Shown piece after piece: positions 35,564 to 41,122 of a DNA stretch of 41,122 nt. Under the pieces are notes generated by a model. That model did no database searches. It had not been told where the DNA came from and saw nothing but the letters and a program-made list of their open reading frames with translations. Every line of letters begins with the position of its first letter. Position 1 is the first letter of the stretch. Source of the stretch: Myxococcales bacterium (lineage in GTDB: Bacteria; Myxococcota_A; Polyangia; Palsa-1104; SHYY01); the NCBI GenBank assembly GCA_009692555.1, contig SHYY01000030.1:1-41122 (forward strand), written 5' to 3'. Position numbers and translations under genes: made by a program.

Positions 35564-36496
35564 CTACTGCGTGCCCTTGCCCGGCTTGAAGGTCATCCCC
35601 TCGCAGTACATGTCCACCTTGACCGATCGCAGCGCCTCGGCCCCCGCGTCGTGCTTGTCGAAGGTGAGGCCGGTGATCCCCACCCCGGTGAAGCTCAGCG
35701 TCATCAGGATCGTGGTGAGGTCCGAGGCCAGCAGCTCAAGGCTGCCCGTCACCTCGTTGCCGTTGTGCTCCCCCTTGCCGACCAGCTTCTCCCACCACTT
35801 CAGGTACGGTCCGGCATAGGTCTCCGGCACGTGGATGCTCAGGTTCGGGTACTCCACCCGCCCGACCTCCTTGCGCGGCCACAGCTCGTTGCCGATCGGG
35901 TTGGTGATGACGTTCTGCTTGATCGTCAGCGCCTCGATCTTGGTCACCCACCGCGTGCTCTCGCGGTCGAACTTCTCCAGGGTGAGCCGGAAGTTCGCCG
36001 GCACGAACAGCTTCTGCTTGGTGGTGTCGGCCGGCCCCGCCTTCTTGCCGCCGCCGGTGGTGTACTCCATCCACTCCGGCGCGAACTTCACCGTCAGCGC
36101 GGCGGGCGTCTTCGCCTTGGCGTCGAGCGCCGGGAACTGGATCTCCGCGATCAGCGCGTCCTTGAACGTGCGCCGCGAGCGCTCCGCCCCGTCGAAGTCG
36201 AAGGCGACGATCGCCCCGTTGCGGCGCTCGTACTTGTTGTCGATGCTGGCCTGGAGCCACTTCCAGAAGCCCGGCGCCATCGAGGTGCCCACCTGGACCG
36301 TGATGTCCTCGAACTTCTGCCGCCCCGGGTAGCGCGTGACCAGCCCCTCCGAGCCCACCTGCTCGCCGATCGACTCGGACTTGAAGTGCCCGCCGTCCAC
36401 CGAGTTGAGGAGCCCCACCTGCTGCCCGTCGAGCTCGAGGACGAACCGCGTGGCGGTGAATGCGCGGGATTGCTTCTCGGCACCCAGATTTGGCAT
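35564..36496 (-). CDS. Two-domain phage tail-tube (gp19)-like protein
   Basis: A 310-aa protein made of two related beta-domains. Domain 1 (about 10-150): FVLELDGQQVGLLNSVDGGH, RYPGRQKFEDITVQVGTSMA, FWKWLQAS and GAIVAFDFDG, the pattern of T4 gp19/Hcp-like tube proteins. Domain 2 (about 165-305): FRLTLEKFDRESTRWVTKIE, VEYPNLSIHVPE, YLKWWEKL and GSLELLASDLTTILMTLSF. Tube proteins of contractile tails and injection systems build the inner tube. No sheath, baseplate, spike or ATPase gene is close by, so this is an orphan. A ribosome site GAGGGAA lies before ATG 36496. The B12-type radical SAM gene lies 96 bases upstream on the same strand. Confidence 0.75.
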   Translation of the reverse strand: MPNLGAEKQSRAFTATRFVLELDGQQVGLLNSVDGGHFKSESIGEQVGSEGLVTRYPGRQKFEDITVQVGTSMAPGFWKWLQASIDNKYERRNGAIVAFDFDGAERSRRTFKDALIAEIQFPALDAKAKTPAALTVKFAPEWMEYTTGGGKKAGPADTTKQKLFVPANFRLTLEKFDRESTRWVTKIEALTIKQNVITNPIGNELWPRKEVGRVEYPNLSIHVPETYAGPYLKWWEKLVGKGEHNGNEVTGSLELLASDLTTILMTLSFTGVGITGLTFDKHDAGAEALRSVKVDMYCEGMTFKPGKGTQ

Positions 36497-36592
36497 CGTT
36501 CCCTCTTCGCGTCTCGGTGTTCGGGGTCGTTTGGATCGCGGGCCTGATGGTATCCTACCGTCTAGGTTATCGGCAACGACGGCGGATGGTTG

Positions 36593-37945
36593 CTACGAGA
36601 TCGTGCCCCAGGCCGCCGGGGTCTTCCGCATGTAGCGGTTGATCTTGAAGTTCGCCACCATATAGAACATGGATTCCAGGTAGTTGCCCTTCGGCGGCGG
36701 GGTCATCCGGCGGACGATGTTGGGGATGCTGTAGAAGCGCTTGTAGACGTCGTTGAAGCCCACCATCATCTCCTCCGGCGTCATGTGGGTGGGCTGGATG
36801 AGGGGCGATCCGTAGTCGTAGCGGTTCCAGTCCTTGGTCAGGATCCGGCCGGCGCGATCCATGTCGTCGTAGTACTTCGTGCCGGGGTAGGGGCACGGGG
36901 TGAACAGCTTGAGGAACGAGAGCTTGTTGTCGACCAGGAACTGCAGCGTCTTGTCGAAGCTCTTGGTGTCGTCGCCGTCGAGGCCGACCATCATCAGGGC
37001 GATCACCTGGATGCCCTTGTCGCGGATCGCCTTCAAGTCCTCGGCGAAGCGCGGCGCCTTGTTGAAGCCCTTGGAGATCTCCTCGAGGTTCTCCTGGGTC
37101 ACCGACTCGAGGCCGATCGAGAGCGTGCGGCAGCCCGAGCGCGCCGCGAGGTCGAGAAGGTCGGCGTTGCGCGCGATGTTGATCGTGCACTGCGACGCCC
37201 ACGCCATCTTGATCGGGATCAGCGCGCGGAACAGCTCCTTGGCGTAGCTGACGTTGCCGATCGGGTTGTCGTCGAGGATCAGCACCTTCTTGCCGCCGAG
37301 CGCCTTGATCCGGCGGAAGTCCTCGACCACCTCCTCGACGGGGCGCGAGCGAAACGAGCGATCGTAGTAGGTCTGCACCGTGCAGTACTCGCACGGGTGC
37401 GGGCAGCCGCGCGAGGCCGACACCGGCCAGTGGAAATACTGGCGGTAGAAGGCCGACTTCTTCCACAGGTCGGGGCGCAGCAGCGGCAGCGTCATGTAGT
37501 CGATCTGCGGCAGACCGACCAGGGAGTGCCACTTGTCGGCCTGGTAGCGCACCTTGTTGCGACCGGCGGCGAGATCCTCCAGGCAGTCCTTCCAGACCGT
37601 CTCCACCTCGCCGATGACAACCGCGTCGCAGTGCTCGAGCGCCTGGTCGGGATTGAGGCTCACCCACGAGCCGCCCATCACCACCTTCTTGCCGCGGCGG
37701 CGGAAGAGATCGGCGAGATCGTAGGCGCGCTTGATCTGCGGACCCATCGCGGTGATGCCGATGACGTCGGCGTCGCTGTTGAGGTCGGCGTCCTGCATCA
37801 GCTCGTCGGTGAAGACCACCTCGTGCTCGCGCGGGGTGAGCGCCTTCAGGTAGGGCAGCGTGATCGCCGAGGTCCAGTACTGGATCGACTTCACCAGGCG
37901 GCCGTCCGGATGGTAATGGGTCGCGGAGATGAGGTAGATTTTCAT
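36593..37945 (-). CDS. B12-binding-type radical SAM protein, unknown substrate
   Basis: A 450-aa protein. The N-terminal 130 residues form a Rossmann-like cobalamin-binding-type domain (YLKALTPREHEVVFTDELMQ, ADVIGITAMGPQIKRAYDLA, RGKKVVMGGSWVSLNPDQAL). The classical D-x-H-x-x-G cobalamin motif is not seen. The radical SAM domain begins at SRGCPHPCEYC with C181, C185 and C188, followed by KVLILDDNPIG, NADLLDLAARSGCRTLSIGLES and VIALMMVGLDGDD. The C-terminal 130 residues (LKLFTPCPYPGTKYYDDMDR, MTPEEMMVGFNDVYKRFYS) match the DUF4070-like end of HpnR/HpnP-type enzymes. It may methylate or rearrange a lipid or small molecule. A strong promoter and phased repeats lie upstream. Confidence 0.85.
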   Translation of the reverse strand: MKIYLISATHYHPDGRLVKSIQYWTSAITLPYLKALTPREHEVVFTDELMQDADLNSDADVIGITAMGPQIKRAYDLADLFRRRGKKVVMGGSWVSLNPDQALEHCDAVVIGEVETVWKDCLEDLAAGRNKVRYQADKWHSLVGLPQIDYMTLPLLRPDLWKKSAFYRQYFHWPVSASRGCPHPCEYCTVQTYYDRSFRSRPVEEVVEDFRRIKALGGKKVLILDDNPIGNVSYAKELFRALIPIKMAWASQCTINIARNADLLDLAARSGCRTLSIGLESVTQENLEEISKGFNKAPRFAEDLKAIRDKGIQVIALMMVGLDGDDTKSFDKTLQFLVDNKLSFLKLFTPCPYPGTKYYDDMDRAGRILTKDWNRYDYGSPLIQPTHMTPEEMMVGFNDVYKRFYSIPNIVRRMTPPPKGNYLESMFYMVANFKINRYMRKTPAAWGTIS

Positions 37946-37954
37946 GCGCTCGGT

Positions 37955-37984
37955 ACCCTAGCCACAGGGCGCTCGCTCCGTCAA
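37955..37984 (-). promoter_or_regulatory. Strong putative promoter of the B12-type radical SAM gene
   Basis: On the minus strand: -35 TTGACG (37984-37979, 5 of 6 consensus), 18-base spacer, -10 TAGGGT (37960-37955), 9 bases to ATG 37945. No ribosome site. Confidence 0.55.
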
Positions 37985-37995
37985 GGAGAGGCACG

Positions 37996-38050
37996 GAGCA
38001 GGTCGGAGCAGGTACTGAGCAGGATACTGAGCAGGAACTGAGCAAGCAGG
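37996..38050. repeat. Five phased direct repeats of GAGCAGG
   Basis: GAGCAGG (last copy GAGCAAG) begins at 37996, 38006, 38017, 38029 and 38040, so the spacing is 10-12 bases, about one turn of DNA. The longer unit is close to GAGCAGGTACT. Degenerate GCAGG copies continue to about 38060. The array sits just upstream of the -35 of the radical SAM gene and in the divergent region before the PQQ-propeller gene. Confidence 0.7.
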
Positions 38051-38122
38051 TAGCAGGCAGGGGGGGTAGGCACACCTCGCGCTCCCCCCTTTCGCTGAGG
38101 CTGAGGTGTACGGAGGCCCCGC

Positions 38123-39339
38123 GTGCGAAATCTCAGTCTGTTGTTTTTCGCAATCATCCCAGCGTGTGCGAGGAGCCCGATCGAGGTCGCGCGGCCGGAT
38201 GCGTCCACGCCGGACGCTCGCCCCACCGAGGCGGGTTCGCCGAACGACCTGGCGGCCCCGCCTGACCTCGCGCTTCCTGTCGTGAGCGGCTGTGGGAACG
38301 TCGGCGGGCTGCAGAAGGGCGCGCCGGCCCCCATGTACCGTTACTGTCCGGCGCATGTGGGTCGTAGTCCCGGACCCCGATCACGAAGCTGCGCTGGGCG
38401 CTCCGCGACCGGGCCTACTCTTCTCCAGCGATCGGCGCCGACGGCACGCTCTACGTCACAGCGGGCGACTCCAAGCTGCACGCGCTTGACGACGTGACGG
38501 GCGCGGAGAAATGGTCCTTCGCGAGCGGCGGCTCGGTGGGCACCTGCCCCGCGATCGGCGCCGACGGCACGATCTACGTCGGTGCTGACTCCAACCTCCA
38601 CGCCCTCGACGGCGCGACCGGGAAGGCGAAGTGGTCCTTTGCCACCGACGGCGACGTGCAGTCCTCGCCGACCCTCGGCGCCGACGGCACGATCTTCCTC
38701 CGCTCGAACAGCCTCTACGCGCTCGACGGCGCCACGGGAAAGAAGAAGTGGTCTCTAGGCGTCGGCTGGGGCCGCTCCTCCCCGGCGATCGCACAAGATG
38801 GCACGGTCTACATCGGAACGGAGACGGGGCTGTTCGCTGTCGATGGCGCGACGGGCATCAAGAAATGGACAGCCGCGACGGGAGTAACATCGTGGACCTC
38901 GCCGGCGATCGGGGCCGACGGCACGGTCTATATCGGCTCGCTCGATCATGACCTCTACGCGCTCGACGGCGTGACAGGCAAGAAGAAGTGGTCGTTCACT
39001 ATGCCCGGCATGGTGATCTACTCGGCCCCGGCGATCGGCGCGGATGGCACCGTGTTCCTGGCGGAGAACGCATTTCTCCATGCGCTCGACGGCGCAACGG
39101 GGAAGGTGAAGTGGTTCTTCGAGGCGCAGGGGTCGGCGGTGGAGGAACCGACGATCGGGGCAGACGGCCTTGTCTATTTCGGTACGCGCGGCAACAAGCT
39201 CATCGCGGTGGATGGCGCCACGGGAATCTCGAAGTGGGGGCTCCACATTTCGGCGGAATTCCGTGTCCGCCCCCCGGTGATCGGCGCCGACGGCACCCTC
39301 TACATCGGCGCAGACACCCTCTACGCCATCGGCCCCTGA
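38123..39339 (+). pseudogene. PQQ-like beta-propeller lipoprotein, broken by a single-base frameshift
   Basis: GTG 38123, with GGAGG 6 bases upstream, begins a lipoprotein (LLFFAIIPAC, lipobox Cys 15) with a linker (NDLAAPPDLALP) and then YCPAHVGRSPGP. At the C-run 38375-38378 the frame is lost. One extra C would join it to ITKLRWALRDRAYSSPAIGA in the frame that runs on to 39339. That frame holds about eight propeller blades of the form AIGADGTVYIG ... LYALDGATGKKKWSF, the PQQ-binding-like (BamB/dehydrogenase) repeat. A restart is possible at GTG 38494, giving 281 aa without signal or lipobox, which would not reach the surface. The break is either a sequence error in the C-run or a true, perhaps switchable, mutation. 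Confidence 0.75.
38375..38378 (+). other. Frameshift point in a CCCC run
   Basis: The upstream frame reads GRSPGP and the downstream frame reads ITKLRWALRD. Both join smoothly if the run had five C. The uncorrected downstream frame is closed at TAG 38365, just before this point, so the break must lie between 38365 and about 38400. Confidence 0.65.
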
Positions 39340-39440
39340 CGGCGAAACGGGGGGGGGGACATCGCCCCGCCTTCGCTCAGCGCGATCGTCGCCGGCCCCA
39401 AAACTTGCTGCCTCGCGCCGTTCTGCTACTTAGAAGGAAG

Positions 39441-40385
39441 ATGAAGCGACTGCTGCTCCTCCTGTTGGTTGCACTGCTCTCCCTGCCGTCGGCTGCCGAG
39501 GCGGCCCCGGGGAAGGGCAAGAAGAAGGCGAAGATCACCCGCAAGCGGCGCGTGGTGCGGGAGCGGCCGGTGGCGGTCTACACCAAGGGTGGGCTGCCGA
39601 ACATCCAGGCGCAGGCGGCGGTGGTGGTCGACCTCGAGGGCGGGTCGGAGTTGTTTCAGAAGAACCCCGACGCGGTGCGGCCGATCGCGTCGATCTCGAA
39701 GCTGATGGCGATGATGGTGGTGCTCGAGCGCAACCTCGTGCTCGACGCCACCACGGTGATCCTGGAGAGCGATCGCCTGCTGGCCCGTCGCGGGGCGCGC
39801 TCGCGCCTGCCGGTGGGGATGGCGTTCACGAACCGCGATCTCCTGCACGCGGCGCTGATGGCGTCCGACAACCGGGCGGTGCCGGCGCTTGGCCGCGCCG
39901 TGGGACTGACGGTGGAGGGGATGACCGCGGCGATGAACAAGAAGGCGGCGCTGCTCGGGATGACCCACACCTCGTTCGGGGATCCCACCGGTCTCTCGCC
40001 GCAGAACCTGTCGACGCCGCGCGAGGTGGCGAAGATGCTCGGCGCGGCGCTGAAGGTGGCGCTGATCAGCGAGATCACCCGCAAGCCGCAGTACGTGGCG
40101 TCGCCGGTGGGCAAGCCGGGCTGGCGGATCGAATACGCCAACACCGACGTGATCGCCCGCGGGAGCCGCTTCAGCGTCCTCGGCGGAAAAACCGGCTACA
40201 CCGACCGGGCGGGCTACTGCCTGGCGATCGCGGCGCGCCTGGCCGGCAAGCGCGAGGTGGCGATGGTGTTCCTCGGCGCGCACGGCAAGCTGACCCGCTT
40301 CGCCGACTTCCACCGCACCGCGCAGTGGATCGCCGAGAAGAAGCCCGCGACGGCGGAGCAGGCCTCGGCGAGCAAGCCGCTGTGA
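39441..40385 (+). CDS. D-alanyl-D-alanine carboxypeptidase/endopeptidase (peptidase S11)
   Basis: A 314-aa periplasmic enzyme that trims peptidoglycan peptides. The signal peptide is MKRLLLLLLVALLSLPSAAEA. A very basic stretch follows (GKGKKKAKITRKRRVVRER). Catalytic motifs: S84-IS-K87, S142-D-N144 and K250-T-G252, the full penicillin-binding set. The layout (LPNIQAQAAVVVDLEGGSEL, RPIASISKLM, HTSFGDPTGLSPQNLST) is that of PbpG/PBP7-type endopeptidases. It has no C-terminal amphipathic anchor of the DacA type. AAGGAAG lies just before ATG 39441, and a TTGCTG at 39405 may be a -35. Function is confident by motif; carboxy- versus endopeptidase is not settled. Confidence 0.92.
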   Translation: MKRLLLLLLVALLSLPSAAEAAPGKGKKKAKITRKRRVVRERPVAVYTKGGLPNIQAQAAVVVDLEGGSELFQKNPDAVRPIASISKLMAMMVVLERNLVLDATTVILESDRLLARRGARSRLPVGMAFTNRDLLHAALMASDNRAVPALGRAVGLTVEGMTAAMNKKAALLGMTHTSFGDPTGLSPQNLSTPREVAKMLGAALKVALISEITRKPQYVASPVGKPGWRIEYANTDVIARGSRFSVLGGKTGYTDRAGYCLAIAARLAGKREVAMVFLGAHGKLTRFADFHRTAQWIAEKKPATAEQASASKPL

Positions 40386-40404
40386 GCCTGATCGACCCGC
40401 CGGA

Positions 40405-40884
40405 TCAATTCAGGCGGGTGCTGATCTCGTCGATCGCCTGACGGGCGAGCTTGTTCAGCGGATCGATCTCCAGGGCGCCCTGGAATTCCACCAGCGCACG
40501 GCCCAGCTGGCCCTTGACGAGGTAGATCCGGCCGAGGTTGAGGAACGGGAAGTGGCGGGGCTCGTAGCGCTCGGCGCGCTTGGCCCGGTCGAGCCAGGGG
40601 ATCGCCCCCTCGATGTCGCCCTCCTCGATCAGGTAGGCGCCGATGTCGTTGTAGGGGTTGCCGAAGCCGGGATCGAGAACGATCGCCTTCTTGCACTCGG
40701 CGATCGCCTCCTCGACGCGCCCCTGGAAGCTGTAGGTCCAGCCGAGGTAGGTATGGGCCTCCGCCGTCGGACAGAGGTCGAGCGAGCGCTGGTAGAGCGA
40801 CACCGCGTCGTCGAGCGCCCCCGCCATCTGGCGCTGATGGGCGCGACGCACGAGCTCGAGGGCCTTGGCCTGGGGGTTGTTCAT
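40405..40884 (-). CDS. TPR-repeat protein
   Basis: A 159-aa soluble protein made almost fully of four TPR units: ALELVRRAHQRQMAGALDDA, EAHTYLGWTYSFQGRVEEAI, GNPYNDIGAYLIEEGDIEGA and HFPFLNLGRIYLVKGQLGRA. It has no signal peptide, so it likely acts as a cytoplasmic adaptor or scaffold. The partner is unknown. It has a clear promoter (below) and no ribosome site. Convergent with the D,D-peptidase gene, 19 bases apart. Confidence 0.87.
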   Translation of the reverse strand: MNNPQAKALELVRRAHQRQMAGALDDAVSLYQRSLDLCPTAEAHTYLGWTYSFQGRVEEAIAECKKAIVLDPGFGNPYNDIGAYLIEEGDIEGAIPWLDRAKRAERYEPRHFPFLNLGRIYLVKGQLGRALVEFQGALEIDPLNKLARQAIDEISTRLN

Positions 40885-40891
40885 GAAGGAA

Positions 40892-40920
40892 GCGGTAACA
40901 AGTCCGATCGCGGAGGTCAA
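40892..40920 (-). promoter_or_regulatory. Putative promoter of the TPR gene
   Basis: On the minus strand: -35 TTGACC (40920-40915, 5 of 6), 17-base spacer, -10 TACCGC (40897-40892), 7 bases to ATG 40884. The leader is near zero. A 6-bp hairpin (CACCCG / CGGGTG, 40923-40941) just upstream could be the end of the preceding gene's transcript. Confidence 0.45.
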
Positions 40921-40967
40921 GCCACCCGCACGTACCGGGTGCTTGACGGAGAAGGGGGTCCCTCCGC

Positions 40968-41122
40968 TCACGGAGTCGTAGTCGTAGTCGTAGTCGTAGT
41001 CGATTCAGGGGCACTCTCGCGCGGGGGATCACCTCTCCGGCACAAGCGCGTGAGCATCTCCACGATGCGGGTCAGCAGCTCCATGGCCTGTCGCCGGGTG
41101 TCTTCCAAGGCGAGTTGCAGGA
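40968..41122 (-). CDS. C-terminal end of an unknown protein with Thr tail (partial)
   Basis: A frame open from the right edge on the minus strand ends at TGA 40970-40968. The 50-residue end reads LQLALEDTRRQAMELLTRIV, then EMLTRLCRRGDPPRESAPES and nine Thr plus Pro. The first part is a helix with coding-like codon use; the Thr tail is coded by the hexanucleotide repeat below. No family is recognised from so little. If it is a gene, it is transcribed toward the TPR gene. Confidence 0.45.
   Translation of the reverse strand, partial: LQLALEDTRRQAMELLTRIVEMLTRLCRRGDPPRESAPESTTTTTTTTTP
40973..41002 (+). repeat. Hexanucleotide repeat (TAGTCG)4 plus one degenerate copy
   Basis: GAGTCG followed by four exact TAGTCG units. 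On the minus strand it reads ACTACG, coding Thr-Thr in the partial gene. Unit number is likely unstable; changes of one unit keep the frame. Confidence 0.8.

Noticed and set aside
35564-36496. Prophage or full contractile injection system
   Set aside because: Only one tail-tube-like gene is present; neighbours are chromosomal (SDR, radical SAM), with no integrase, capsid, sheath or att-like repeats seen.
39349-39358. Ten-G run as a terminator or phase-variable switch
   Set aside because: It lies in the 101-base gap after the propeller gene with no adjacent stem and outside any coding frame. It is noted only as a place where sequencing may slip.
40973-41002. Possible CRISPR or regulatory repeat array
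   Set aside because: Units are only 6 bases with no spacers and lie in a plausible coding frame, so it is a microsatellite.

Overview
The window is about 41 kb of very GC-rich DNA, densely coding in both directions, with strong G/C in third codon positions. Several traits point to a myxobacterium-like (Myxococcota / former Deltaproteobacteria) chromosome: a run of secreted lipoproteins, Cys-rich NCGxCG-type surface proteins, WGS-x-DVYAVG beta-propellers, PEGA-domain proteins beside a Ser/Thr kinase start, an NtrC-type regulator and an ECF sigma factor with a Cys/His tail. This placement is inferred from gene content only; there is no rRNA or tRNA gene in the window. No gap longer than 300 bases lacks a gene; the largest is the 216-base divergent region 8267-8482.

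Left part (1-6838): the start of a Ser/Thr kinase gene runs off the left edge. Divergent from it is an operon of a PEGA/TPR membrane protein, a seven-bladed propeller lipoprotein and a small tail-anchored protein interrupted by an in-frame TAG. Two ABC-F translation-factor ATPases follow. Next (6872-8767) is a divergent pair of Cys-rich exported proteins, one with seven tandem 8-Cys repeats.

F420 locus (8810-16217): a metallo-beta-lactamase-fold hydrolase and an NADPH:F420 reductase (npdG) lead into cofE-cofD-cofC on the plus strand. These converge on a minus-strand operon of a PPOX-type F420 enzyme, cofG, cofH and a Ddn-like F420-dependent oxidoreductase. Every core step from the FO chromophore to polyglutamylated F420 is present. 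The FbiB-type reductase domain used by bacteria that start from phosphoenolpyruvate is not in the window. A cytochrome P450 is divergent from this operon.

Middle (17647-29997): a small Lys-rich protein, a Gly-rich lipoprotein with a long PDLA-repeat linker, an ECF sigma factor overlapping an outer-membrane barrel gene, a small lipoprotein, adenosine deaminase, a YfhO-like membrane protein, glutathione synthetase, a sigma-54 response regulator, and a GT2 / DUF2723 pair whose start codons share one CATG.

Right part (30089-41122): an operon of an unknown protein, a MerR-TPR fusion and a secreted CE1/LpqC-like esterase; a radical SAM enzyme with an HxsD-like partner, which is a candidate peptide-modifying pair; a Cys-rich lipoprotein; an SDR oxidoreductase; an orphan two-domain phage-tail-tube-like protein; a B12-type radical SAM protein with helically phased repeats upstream; a PQQ-propeller lipoprotein broken by one missing C; a D,D-peptidase; a TPR protein; and a partial gene ending in a Thr-rich tail coded by a hexanucleotide repeat.

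Two themes cut across the window. Many start codons sit only 6-9 bases after a TAnnnT -10 box with no ribosome binding site, which suggests frequent leaderless mRNAs. At least five lipoproteins share a D-L-A / P-D-L linker after the lipobox.
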